Below, one piece after another: positions 43,502 to 52,180 of a stretch of DNA of 64,000 nucleotides. The first letter of the stretch is position 1; the number at the start of each line of letters is the position of its first letter. Source of the DNA: Shimia sp965227725 (GTDB lineage Bacteria; Pseudomonadota; Alphaproteobacteria; Rhodobacterales; Rhodobacteraceae); the NCBI RefSeq assembly GCF_965227725.1, contig NZ_CBDDGH010000005.1:1426001-1490000 (forward strand), given 5' to 3'. The notes beneath the pieces are model-generated. The model made no database searches, had not been told where the DNA came from, and saw only the letters and a list, made by a program, of their open reading frames with translations. The position numbers and the translations under genes are program-made.

Positions 43502-44763
43502 CAGGCAGCACGCCTTTCTTCCAGCGCCTCAAGCGCCGGTGCGTCAGACACAGGACCGTAAAGCGCCATGGCGCTGCGGGCCTTGGTGGCCATCTGCTCG
43601 GCAAAGGCGCGCACATCCGCGTCACTCACCGCATCAATCCGCGCCACGGTTTCTGTCAGCCCCGGGATCTTGCCCCAGATTGCCAGCATCCGCGCCAGAC
43701 GTTCCGCGCGGCTTGACGGGCTCTCAAGCCCCATCAGCAGCCCTGCTTTCATCTGAGTGCGTGCGCGCGCGATCTCTTTGGCGGACATGTCCTCCGCCGC
43801 GCGCTTCAGCTCGTCAATGGTGATCTCGGCCAGCTCCGCAATCTGGTTGCCGGAGGTGCCCGCATAGATCGTTGTCATACCGGTGTCCGCATAAGCGCCG
43901 GTCTGAGCAAAGATCGAGTAACACAGGCCGCGTTTCTCGCGCACTTCTTGGAACAGACGGCTCGACATGCCGCCACCAAGCGCCGTGGAATAGATCTGCG
44001 CCGTGTAGATGTCCGGGCTGCAATAATCCGGGCTTTCAAAGCCAATCGCAAAATGCGCCTGCTCCAGCGCCTTTTCGGTGCGGTATTCGCCACCGGCAAA
44101 CTGCGCCGGAACCACCTCAATGGCGGGGCCTCGCTCCAGATGGCCAAACATCTCTTCTGCCAGACGCACGATCTCTTCGTGGTCCACACCGCCCGCTGCG
44201 GCAAGGATCATGCGTTCCGGCCGGTAGTGCTCTGCCACAAACCCTGCAAGGTCTTCGCGGCCAAAGCGGCGCACGTGGTCGCCCTCGCCCAGAATGGTGC
44301 GGCCAATCGGCTGATCCGGATAGGCACGCTCCTGCAGCCAGTCAAAGACCACATCATCCGGCGTATCCAGCGCCTGACCGATCTCCTGCAGGATCACACC
44401 GCGCTCCACCTCGATCTCATTGGGATCAAAGATCGGGTTCAGCACAATGTCGCCCACCACATCCATGGCCAGCGCCACATCGTCTTTCAGAACGCGGGCG
44501 TAATAGGCCGTGACCTCACGGCTGGTGTAGGCGTTGATATAGCCGCCCACATCCTCGATCGTCTCCGCGATCTCCAGCGCATTGCGCCGCTTGGTGCCTT
44601 TAAACGCCATATGCTCCAGAAAATGGGCGATGCCGTTTTGCGGCGCACGCTCATGGCGCCCGCCCGCGCTCACCCAGATGCCAATCGAGGCGCTTTCCAG
44701 CCCCGGCATGTGTTCTGTTGCGATACGAAACCCGTTGGAAAGGGTGTGAAGTTGAACTGTCAA
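43501..44763 (-). CDS. M16 family zinc metallopeptidase (processing-peptidase-like)
   Basis: 420 residues of the inverzincin type, close to the mitochondrial processing peptidase beta subunit. The inverted zinc motif HxxEH is HFLEH at residues 47-51, with the third ligand in the EVERGVILQEI region about 75 residues later, and the R/Y pair in LFQEVREKRGLCYSI. There is no signal peptide. It starts with TTG, and its first bases are shared with the thrC stop (TTGA), with GGAACGGA upstream. Linked to thrC in many alphaproteobacteria. Confidence 0.92.
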   Translation of the reverse strand: MTVQLHTLSNGFRIATEHMPGLESASIGIWVSAGGRHERAPQNGIAHFLEHMAFKGTKRRNALEIAETIEDVGGYINAYTSREVTAYYARVLKDDVALAMDVVGDIVLNPIFDPNEIEVERGVILQEIGQALDTPDDVVFDWLQERAYPDQPIGRTILGEGDHVRRFGREDLAGFVAEHYRPERMILAAAGGVDHEEIVRLAEEMFGHLERGPAIEVVPAQFAGGEYRTEKALEQAHFAIGFESPDYCSPDIYTAQIYSTALGGGMSSRLFQEVREKRGLCYSIFAQTGAYADTGMTTIYAGTSGNQIAELAEITIDELKRAAEDMSAKEIARARTQMKAGLLMGLESPSSRAERLARMLAIWGKIPGLTETVARIDAVSDADVRAFAEQMATKARSAMALYGPVSDAPALEALEERRAA

Positions 44764-46148
44764 CGTTGTGCAATCCGTTCCTGTACCAGCGCTTCCAGCG
44801 CCTTGAGATCATTTGGAACGCGGGTCACGCGCTCCTCTTTGTCCATCATATCCGCCATATGTGGCGGAAGTGCGGGCCGTGCCCCCATCGCCGCTTCCAC
44901 CGCATCCGGGAATTTTGCCGGATGGGCCGTGGCCAGCGTGACCATGGGTGTGTCGCCCAGATAGGCATTCGCAACCTTCACGCCGACCGCAGAATGCGGG
45001 CAGAGCACCTCACCACAGGCGCCAAAGGCCCCGGTGATGGTCGCGTTGGTCTCCTCTTCAGAGGCCCGCCCGCTGTCAAAGTTCTCGCGCAGCGCTTCCA
45101 TCGCGCCCTGGCTGATCGCAAAGGAGCCGTCTTTCAGCTCTTCCATGAGCTGCGCCACGGCACCGCCGTCACGGCCATAGGCATCAAACAGCGCGCGCTC
45201 AAAGTTGGAGCTCACCTGAATATCCATAGAGGGGCTGATCGACGGGGTCACACCCTCTTTGGTATAGGCCCCGCTTTCCATGGTGCGGTGCAGAATGTCG
45301 TTCTGGTTGGTCGCAATCACCAGCCGGTCAATCGGCAGGCCCATCTTCTTGGCGATGTAGCCTGCAAAAATGTCGCCAAAGTTGCCGGTTGGCACGGTGA
45401 AGCTCACCTTGCGGTGCGGCGCGCCAAGGCTCACAGCAGAGGTGAAGTAATATACCACCTGCGCCAGCACCCGCGCCCAGTTGATCGAGTTCACACCGGC
45501 GAGCTTCACTCCGTCGCGGAACTCAAAATCGTTGAACATGTCTTTCAGGCGCGCCTGACAATCGTCAAAGTCACCATCGAGCGCCAGCGCGTGCACATTG
45601 CTGTCTGCGGGCGTGGTCATCTGCTTGCGCTGAATGTCAGACACCCGGCCATGCGGGAACAGGATGAACACATCCACATTGTCGAGCCCCCGGAAGGCCT
45701 CAATTGCAGCAGAGCCGGTGTCGCCAGAGGTCGCACCCACGATGGTCACACGCTCATTGCGGCGCGCCAGCGAGAATTGGAACAGCTGACCGATCAGCTG
45801 CATGGCGAAGTCTTTGAACGCCAGTGTCGGGCCGTGAAACAGCTCCAGCAGGAAATGGTTGGGCGCCAGCTGCACCAGCGGCGCGCGCGCCTCATGGCGG
45901 AAGTTGGCATAGGCCCGCGCGATGATGCCTTTGAACTCTTCATCGGTGAAGGCGTCACCCACAAAGGGGCGCATCACGGTGAAAGCCACCTCTTCGTAAG
46001 TCTTCCCGGCCATGGCCGCGATCTCTTCCGCGCTCAGCGTCGGGATGGTCTCAGGCACATAGAGCCCGCCATCGCGCGCGAGACCGGTCAGCATCGCCTC
46101 CTCAAAGCTCAGCTCCGGGGCGTTTCCGCGGGTCGAAATGTATTTCAC
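44760..46148 (-). CDS. thrC: Threonine synthase
   Basis: Pyridoxal phosphate enzyme converting O-phosphohomoserine to threonine. The 462 residues begin KYISTRGNAPELSFEEAML, have the Lys that binds the cofactor in HGPTLAFKDFAMQ (K112), GATSGDTGSAAIEAFRG and FTVPTGNFGDIFAG. The start codon is GTG, overlapping the SURF1 stop as GTGA. Its place in a cytochrome oxidase operon is conserved in related bacteria and has no evident metabolic reason. Confidence 0.95.
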   Translation of the reverse strand: MKYISTRGNAPELSFEEAMLTGLARDGGLYVPETIPTLSAEEIAAMAGKTYEEVAFTVMRPFVGDAFTDEEFKGIIARAYANFRHEARAPLVQLAPNHFLLELFHGPTLAFKDFAMQLIGQLFQFSLARRNERVTIVGATSGDTGSAAIEAFRGLDNVDVFILFPHGRVSDIQRKQMTTPADSNVHALALDGDFDDCQARLKDMFNDFEFRDGVKLAGVNSINWARVLAQVVYYFTSAVSLGAPHRKVSFTVPTGNFGDIFAGYIAKKMGLPIDRLVIATNQNDILHRTMESGAYTKEGVTPSISPSMDIQVSSNFERALFDAYGRDGGAVAQLMEELKDGSFAISQGAMEALRENFDSGRASEEETNATITGAFGACGEVLCPHSAVGVKVANAYLGDTPMVTLATAHPAKFPDAVEAAMGARPALPPHMADMMDKEERVTRVPNDLKALEALVQERIAQR

Positions 46149-46870
46149 GTCTCTTCAGCCTTTTTGGTTTTGCGCATCCGGCGCAGGTAATACAGCGTCA
46201 TCGCCACCCAGACAATCGCCAGTCCGAACCATGTGATGACATATTCAAGGTGATTGTTGGGAATGGCAGCGCCATCCACCGGCAGCGGCGTGACTTTGGG
46301 CGCATTTTCGCTGATCTCGCGCACCACAACCAGCACCGGCTCCGCATCCAGCGCTGCCGCCATCTCTGCCACATCTCGGGCAAACCAGATATTGCCCGCG
46401 CGGTCATTTTCCGGGGTGAAACTGTCGCGCTCCTGCGGCCAATGCAGATTGCCGGTGATCTCTGCCTCAAAGGACGACCGCGCCATCTCTTTGTTTTCCG
46501 CCTTCACCCAGCCGCGATCCACCATGATCCGGCGGCCATCGGCCGTCTCAAAGGCGCTGACAATCCGGTAAACCGCCCCCACTTCACGGGTGCTGGCAAG
46601 CAGGTGGATTTCATCCGCCGTGACCCTGCCCTGCACGGCAACCGGCAGATAGCGGTCCTGCTCGGGATCCACAGCCTCTGGCAAAGCCACCGGCGCGCTC
46701 GCAATCCGTGCCGCGATGTCGGCCAGAACCCCCTCTTTCCACGTCAGCCGTTGCAACTGCCAGGTGCCCAGCGACACCAGCACAACCGTGCCCAAGATGC
46801 CAAAGAACAGCGGCAGGATCAGACGGCGCAAAGAGGTGGTCCTTTCAAAGAAAAATCGCGGCAGGAACAC
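46145..46870 (-). CDS. SURF1 family cytochrome oxidase biogenesis protein
   Basis: 241 residues with two transmembrane helices, one near the N-terminus (LILPLFFGILGTVVLVSLGTW, about 17-37) and one at the C-terminus (HLEYVITWFGLAIVWVAM), enclosing a periplasmic domain with GTWQLQRLTWKE, VDRGWV and the PNNHLEY motif. SURF1 helps deliver heme a to subunit I. It overlaps thrC by GTGA and follows coxC by 71 bp. Confidence 0.93.
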   Translation of the reverse strand: MFLPRFFFERTTSLRRLILPLFFGILGTVVLVSLGTWQLQRLTWKEGVLADIAARIASAPVALPEAVDPEQDRYLPVAVQGRVTADEIHLLASTREVGAVYRIVSAFETADGRRIMVDRGWVKAENKEMARSSFEAEITGNLHWPQERDSFTPENDRAGNIWFARDVAEMAAALDAEPVLVVVREISENAPKVTPLPVDGAAIPNNHLEYVITWFGLAIVWVAMTLYYLRRMRKTKKAEET

Positions 46871-46941
46871 CCACCGCGATTTGCTTTAATCTTATCCGCG
46901 CTACAGGATCAACCTTTTGTGGCGCGGCATATCGGAGCGGC

Positions 46942-47742
46942 TTACTGGCCCCAGATGTAGACGGCTGCGAAAAGGAACAGCCAGACCACATCCACAAAGT
47001 GCCAGTACCAGGCTGCGGCCTCGAAACCGACGTGCTTTTCCTTGGTGAAATGGCCCGCGTTCAGACGCAGCAGGCAAACCAGCAGGAAGATGGTGCCGAT
47101 GACCACGTGGAAGCCGTGGAAACCGGTCGCCATGAAGAAGGTCGCGCCATAGATGTTGCCGGCAAAGCCGAAGGCCGCGTGGCTGTATTCATAAGCCTGG
47201 AACACGGTGAAGATCGCGCCCAGTGCCACAGCGATGATCAGGCCCCACTTCATGTCCTCACGGTTGTCTTCATGCGCCAGCGCGTGGTGCGCCCAGGTGG
47301 CCGCACAGCCGGAGCACAGCAGGATCAGCGTGTTGATCAACGGCAGGTGCCATGGATCAAAAGTCTCGATGCCCGCAGGTGGCCACACGCCATCCACAGC
47401 AGGGCTTTCCGGCCCCATCGGGTACATCGCATGTTTGAAGAAGGTCCAGAACCAAGCGGCAAAGAACATCACTTCGGACATGATGAACAGGATAAAGCCG
47501 TAGCGCAGACCAATCTGCACAACCGGTGTGTGATCGCCGACTTTGCTTTCCGCAACCACATCGGCCCACCAGCCAAACATGACGTAAAGCACGGCCACCA
47601 GACCGATCAGGAACACCCAAGGGCCGCTGTCATGCATCCAGAGCACAGCCCCAAAGAGCATAAAGAAGCCGCCCACAGAGCCCAGGAATGGCCACCATGA
47701 GGGGGCCAGAATGTGATAATCGTGATTTTTAGCGTGCGCCAT
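46942..47742 (-). CDS. ctaE: Cytochrome c oxidase subunit III
   Basis: Membrane subunit of aa3-type oxidase, 266 residues, seven helices. Family features are the N-terminal HDYHILAPSWWPFLGS, MSEVMFFAAWFWTFF, PLINTLILLCSGCAATWAHH and the ending AAWYWHFVDVVWLFLFAAVY. Also called coxC. Subunit I is not in the window. It follows ctaG by 48 bp in the operon coxB-ctaB-small gene-ctaG-ctaE. Confidence 0.96.
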   Translation of the reverse strand: MAHAKNHDYHILAPSWWPFLGSVGGFFMLFGAVLWMHDSGPWVFLIGLVAVLYVMFGWWADVVAESKVGDHTPVVQIGLRYGFILFIMSEVMFFAAWFWTFFKHAMYPMGPESPAVDGVWPPAGIETFDPWHLPLINTLILLCSGCAATWAHHALAHEDNREDMKWGLIIAVALGAIFTVFQAYEYSHAAFGFAGNIYGATFFMATGFHGFHVVIGTIFLLVCLLRLNAGHFTKEKHVGFEAAAWYWHFVDVVWLFLFAAVYIWGQ

Positions 47743-47790
47743 AATAGTTATTCCCTCGTTGGCCGGCTTGCTTTCTTGTCGTTTTGCCCG

Positions 47791-48390
47791 TCAGTTTCGT
47801 TCAGTTGCGCCCACATCTGTCAGATCGACAGAAGCCTCCCCCGCCAGCGCGGCGAGTTCCTCGGGCAATTCGGTTTCATAAAAAGTGTACCCCAAGGTGA
47901 TCACCTTGATGTATTTCGCGTCCCGGTCATCCACGATCTCAGGATCCACAAAGAAGCTCACCGGCATGGTCACCCGTTCCCCGGGCTGCAACACCTGCTC
48001 CTCAAAGCAGAAACAGTCGATCTTGGTGAAAAACCCACCGGCATCATAAGGCGCCACATTGTAGCTTGCGGTGCCCGCCACCGGACGGTCAGTCGGGTTG
48101 TAGGCTTCGTAAAACGCCAGTCCGGTCTCGCCGATGCGCACTTCCATCTCGCGCTGCATGGGCTTGAAATCCCATGGCATATCCCGATCTAGAGAGGCGT
48201 CAAACCGCACCTTGATGGTCTTGTCCAGAATGACATCACTGCCCGCCTCAGCGGTGTTGGTCACCCCGCCAAATCCGGTCACCCGGCAGAACCAGTCGTA
48301 AAACGGCACCGACACCCACGCGAGGGTTCCCATCAACGCAACAACGCCAACGGTCTGCACCAGCGTCTTCGTTTTTGGGTCCATCGCCAT
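47791..48390 (-). CDS. ctaG: Cytochrome oxidase copper chaperone CtaG (Cox11)
   Basis: 199 residues: one transmembrane helix at about 10-28 (LVQTVGVVALMGTLAWVSVPFY), then a periplasmic beta domain with the copper site CFCFEEQ (Cys pair in IDCFCFEEQVLQPGE) and DREMEVRIGE-type strands. It inserts CuB in subunit I. The ATG at 48390 shares a base with the stop of the upstream small gene (TGATG); the upstream GTG is also possible. Confidence 0.95.
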   Translation of the reverse strand: MAMDPKTKTLVQTVGVVALMGTLAWVSVPFYDWFCRVTGFGGVTNTAEAGSDVILDKTIKVRFDASLDRDMPWDFKPMQREMEVRIGETGLAFYEAYNPTDRPVAGTASYNVAPYDAGGFFTKIDCFCFEEQVLQPGERVTMPVSFFVDPEIVDDRDAKYIKVITLGYTFYETELPEELAALAGEASVDLTDVGATERN

Positions 48391-48560
48391 CACTGCCCCC
48401 TCTGGATGCTGGCATTCTCCGGCTCATAATCGCCGCGTGTCACCTTCACGACCGTCAGGCCGAAGACGATGAAGACAATGAAGCTCACAAGCACCAGCGC
48501 CACCCCGAGGTTGCGCCCAAATCTGCGCTTGTGTAGTTCATGCTCCTCCCGAAAACTCAT
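48390..48560 (-). CDS. Small single-helix protein of the cox operon
   Basis: 56 residues: MSFREEHELHKRRFGRNLGV, then one hydrophobic helix (ALVLVSFIVFIVFGLTVVKV) and a short polar tail with TRGDYEPEN. A comparable short gene lies between ctaB and ctaG in related bacteria and is presumed to help oxidase assembly. GGGAGG is about 8 nt upstream, so it has its own start. Because of a frameshift in ctaB, this gene can also be read as the C-terminus of a ctaB fusion. Confidence 0.75.
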   Translation of the reverse strand: MSFREEHELHKRRFGRNLGVALVLVSFIVFIVFGLTVVKVTRGDYEPENASIQRGQ

Positions 48561-48562
48561 GC

Positions 48563-49502
48563 TTACCAGCCTCCCAAGCCGTATGGGGCCAAAGCAACCT
48601 CTGCGAGGATCGCCCCAAAATGCAAGAAGAGGTATAGAAGCGAGAGTTTGAAAGAACCCTTTTTCCCGCGCATAGTCATCCGCTTCAGAAGCAGCCTCAT
48701 CGCGACGCCAGATCGCAAATGCGCCCAGCACAAACAGCGCGTTCAGCACCAGCGCGGTGGTCAGATAGATCGGGCCGCCCACATCGGTGAAGCCCATGCC
48801 AATGGCCACAACGGCGAGCAGCAGGGTGTAAACCAGAATATGGTTGCGGGTCACGCGGCGGCCATGGGTCACATGCAGCATCGGCACGCCCGCGTCTTTG
48901 TAATCAGACTTCATGAACAGGCACAGCGCCCAGAAGTGTGGCGGCGTCCACATGAAGGTCAGCGTGAACATCAGCACGCTTTCGATGGACACCCCGCCGG
49001 TGACCACAGCCCATCCGATCATCGGAGGGAAAGCCCCTGCCGCGCCACCAATCACGATGTTCTGCGGGGTCCAGCGCTTCAGCCACATGGTGTAGATCAC
49101 CACATAGAAAAATATTGTGAAGGCCAGCAGCCCGGCGGCCACCCAATTGGCGGCAAGGCCTAGCATCACCACGGAGAACCCGGAGAGCGCCACGCCAAAG
49201 GCCAGCGCCTCTCCCTCAGTCACCTTGCCCGCAGGGATCGGGCGGCTCTGGGTGCGCTTCATCACGCGGTCGATATCCGCGTCATACCACATGTTCAGCG
49301 CGCCAGACGCGCCGCCGCCCACAGCGATGAACAGGATTGCGCAGAAGGCCACAAAAGGATGCACCGATCCGGGCGCCGCCAGCAGGCCCACCGCAGCGGT
49401 GAACACAACCAGCGACATCACGCGCGGTTTCAGCAGCGCAAAATAGTCGCCAAATTCTGCATCACCGGAACCGGCTTGCGTGTTGATGCTTGCGTCGCTC
49501 AT
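48563..49502 (-). CDS. ctaB: Protoheme IX farnesyltransferase (heme O synthase) with an apparent +1 frameshift
   Basis: Converts heme b to heme o for cytochrome oxidase. About nine helices, with the prenyl-diphosphate motif NMWYDADIDRVMKRTQSRPI at 70-89 and the second aspartate loop DYKDAGVPMLHVTHG. Reading from 49502 is normal to codon 284 (TTT, 48653-48651). Beyond it, the frame giving a typical CtaB end (KLSLLYLFLHFGAI ... PYGLGGW, TAA at 48563) is one base further; it would give 312 residues. Without a shift, the frame instead continues through unrelated residues into the next gene, making a 370-residue fusion. The site reads TTC TTT C AAA. A sequencing or real mutation, or a programmed +1 shift, are possible. 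Confidence 0.85.
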
Positions 49503-49597
49503 TCTTGTCTCCGTCTGAGGTGTGCGCCGAGCGCACCCCCTACAGATATGGCCTTGGTATTGGAAGGGTGCGCAGCGTGCCGCGCACCTGAGTAAGA

Positions 49598-50446
49598 TCA
49601 GTCAGCAGAAGCAACCTGCACGCCTGGCAGCGTGGACATGTCGCCCGCATATTCCTCGATCGCGCCTTTCAGCCACTCATTATATTCTTCTTCAGACACC
49701 ACCTGAACCGTGATCGGCATATAGGCGTGGTCTTTGCCGCAAAGCTCGGAGCACTGACCAAAGAAGATGCCTTCACGCTCCGCTTCAAACCAAAGCTGCG
49801 CGATACGGCCAGGCACCGCGTCCTGCTTTACGCCGAAGGACGGGATGGTCCAGCTGTGGATCACGTCTGCACCGGTCACATCCATCACCACGGTCTTGCC
49901 AACAGGCACAACCACTTTGGTGTCGGTTGCCAGCAGATACTCGTCTTCGTTGTAGCCGTAGTCCGCTAGCGCCTCTTTGCCCAACAGGAAGCTGTCAAAC
50001 TCGAACTCGTGGTCGGTGTACTCATAGCCCCAGTACCACTGGTAGCCGGTCACCTTGATATGTACGTCCCCTTCCGGGATTTCCTGCTGGTTGAACAGAA
50101 CCGGCAGGCTGTTCACACCAATGAACAGCAGGATCAGGATCGGACCGAGCGTCCAGGCAATTTCCAGCGGCGTGTTGTGGGTGAACGCAGATGGTGTCGG
50201 ATTGGAGCGGCGGTTGAAGCGCACCATGCAGTAGACGATCAGGGCGGTCACAAAAATCACGATCAGCGTGATGATCACCAGGATCAACCAATCAAGAGAC
50301 TGTATTTGCCGTGCCAGCTCGGTCGCTGCGGGCTGGAACCCTGTGGCATTGGGGACTGGCTTGCCAATGGTCTCAGCACTTTGCGCGAGCACGGAGGACG
50401 CTGAAATAGCTGCCGTTAGGCCCAGGAATGTCGATAGAAGTCGCAT
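49598..50446 (-). CDS. ctaC: Cytochrome c oxidase subunit II
   Basis: Carries the CuA centre that takes electrons from cytochrome c. The 282 residues have a signal peptide (MRLLSTFLGLTAAISASSVLA), two helices (DWLILVIITLIVIFVTALIV and IAWTLGPILILLFIGV), and a periplasmic cupredoxin domain with VTGYQWYWGYEY and the CuA motif GQCSELCGKDHAYMPI, where the two cysteines, His and Met are all present. Also called coxB. First gene of the oxidase operon, 146 bp from an FNR-type box. Confidence 0.97.
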   Translation of the reverse strand: MRLLSTFLGLTAAISASSVLAQSAETIGKPVPNATGFQPAATELARQIQSLDWLILVIITLIVIFVTALIVYCMVRFNRRSNPTPSAFTHNTPLEIAWTLGPILILLFIGVNSLPVLFNQQEIPEGDVHIKVTGYQWYWGYEYTDHEFEFDSFLLGKEALADYGYNEDEYLLATDTKVVVPVGKTVVMDVTGADVIHSWTIPSFGVKQDAVPGRIAQLWFEAEREGIFFGQCSELCGKDHAYMPITVQVVSEEEYNEWLKGAIEEYAGDMSTLPGVQVASAD

Positions 50447-50591
50447 GTCTCACCCTGATCGGTTGCGTATTGTTTTTTCAATTGTGCGGAAGCGCTGTGC
50501 TCTCAAACACATCCCCGCTGTTGTTTTAGGCTTAGAAACCATATTCTAAGACTCAAATAAAGATCGAAGCTTGCGGCAAACGGACGCTTTT

Positions 50592-50605
50592 TTGATCTAG
50601 ATCAA
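50592..50605. promoter_or_regulatory. Perfect FNR/FnrL-type box
   Basis: TTGATCTAGATCAA matches the FNR consensus TTGAT-N4-ATCAA exactly. It lies in the divergent region between coxB (ctaC) and tldD, 20 bp before the tldD ATG and 146 bp before the oxidase operon. It may make one or both genes oxygen-responsive. Confidence 0.7.
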
Positions 50606-50625
50606 ATTAAGAGGCATGATGGGCT

Positions 50626-52047
50626 ATGGCCGAAAACCACTTCCAACCCTTTGAAAATAAAGTTGATGAGGGCACCGCCCTGCGACTTTTGCGCGCAGCC
50701 ACCGATGGCGCCGAAGACGGAGAGCTGTTTTTGGAGCGTCGCAGCTCCGAAGCTTTGGTTTTTGATGATGGACGTCTGAAAACCGCCAGTTATGACGCCG
50801 CAGAGGGATTCGGTCTGCGTGCTGTGAACGGCGAAGTGTCGGGATATGCCCATGCCTCAGAGATCAGCGAATCCGCGATCAAGCGCGCGGTTGAGACCGC
50901 ACGGCTCGCTGTTGGCGCGGGCGGCGGCACATTGGCCGCTGGCCCCACGCCCACCAACCGCAGGCTTTATACGGATGCCGACCCCATTGGCGGCATCGAC
51001 TTCCCGGTGAAAATCGAAACCCTGCGCGAGATCGACGCCTTTGCCCGTGATCTTGATCCGCGTGTGGTTCAGGTCTCAGCCACTCTGGCCGCCTCACATC
51101 AGGAAGTGGTGATCCTGCGCCCGGACGGCACCCAGATCACCGATGTGCGCCCGATGACTCGCGTGAATGTTTCCGTGATTGTTGAGGAAAACGGCCGCCG
51201 CGAAAGCGGCTCTGCCGGTGGTGGCGGGCGGCTTGGCCTTGACGGTCTGCTCGATCCGGCGGACTGGCAGGCCAAAACCCGCGAAGCACTGCGCATCGCT
51301 TGCGTGAACCTCTCTGCGGTTCCGGCTCCCGCTGGCCCGATGGAAGTTGTGCTCGGCCCCGGCTGGCCCGGCATTCTTCTGCACGAAGCTGTCGGCCACG
51401 GCCTTGAGGGCGACTTCAACCGCAAAGGCAGCTCCAAATTTGCCGGCATGATCGGCCAGCAGGTCGCTTCCAAAGGCGTGACCGTAATTGATGACGGCAC
51501 CATCCCGGATCGCCGCGGCTCCATCACTGTGGATGACGAGGGCACACCCTCTGGCAAAACCACGCTGATCGAAGACGGCATTCTGGTCGGTTACATGCAG
51601 GATCGCCAAAACGCGCGCTTGATGGGGGTCGCCCCCACCGGCAACGGCCGCCGCGAAAGCTACGCCCATGCGCCCATGCCGCGCATGACCAACACCTATA
51701 TGGAGGGTGGCACCTCTGATCCGGCTGATCTGGTGGCCTCGCTGAAAGATGGCATCTACGCCGTCGGCTTTGGCGGCGGACAGGTGGACATCACCAACGG
51801 CAAATTTGTGTTCTCCTGCACCGAGGCCTACCGCGTGGAAAACGGCAAAGTCGGCGCGCCCGTCAAAGGCGCAACGCTGATCGGGGATGGCGCCACCGCC
51901 ATGATGCAGATCAAAGGGCTCGGAAATGACATGGCGCTGGACCCGGGCATGGGCAACTGCGGCAAGGCTGGTCAATGGGTCCCGGTCGGTGTCGGCCAAC
52001 CCACTGTTCTCATGGACGGATTGACCGTGGGGGGCTCAGCTGCCTGA
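50626..52047 (+). CDS. tldD: Metalloprotease TldD
   Basis: 473-residue subunit of the TldD/PmbA (TldE) zinc protease that cleaves unfolded peptides and matures microcin-type peptides. The zinc motif HExxxH is HEAVGH at residues 253-258, followed by GLEGDFNRKGSSKF. The C-terminal part holds YMEGGTSDPADLVA and DPGMGNCGKAGQ. PmbA is not in the window. Divergent from the oxidase operon, with the FNR-type box in its immediate upstream region. Confidence 0.95.
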   Translation: MAENHFQPFENKVDEGTALRLLRAATDGAEDGELFLERRSSEALVFDDGRLKTASYDAAEGFGLRAVNGEVSGYAHASEISESAIKRAVETARLAVGAGGGTLAAGPTPTNRRLYTDADPIGGIDFPVKIETLREIDAFARDLDPRVVQVSATLAASHQEVVILRPDGTQITDVRPMTRVNVSVIVEENGRRESGSAGGGGRLGLDGLLDPADWQAKTREALRIACVNLSAVPAPAGPMEVVLGPGWPGILLHEAVGHGLEGDFNRKGSSKFAGMIGQQVASKGVTVIDDGTIPDRRGSITVDDEGTPSGKTTLIEDGILVGYMQDRQNARLMGVAPTGNGRRESYAHAPMPRMTNTYMEGGTSDPADLVASLKDGIYAVGFGGGQVDITNGKFVFSCTEAYRVENGKVGAPVKGATLIGDGATAMMQIKGLGNDMALDPGMGNCGKAGQWVPVGVGQPTVLMDGLTVGGSAA

Positions 52048-52180
52048 ACGTCAACAAAACAAGGGCTTCCAACCAGAGCTTGAAAATAATTTTGAAAAAA
52101 ATTCGATTTTCATGCGTTGGTTTACGCCCTGTTAACCACTGAAGACATAAACATTCTCTTGCAAGCAGGCGGAGTTGCGG

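Noticed and set aside
48390..49502. A natural CtaB-small protein fusion of 370 residues
   Set aside because: The residues between codon 284 and the small gene do not look like a membrane protein end, while the +1 frame gives a normal CtaB C-terminus, and the small gene has its own ribosome binding site. A frameshift explains it better.
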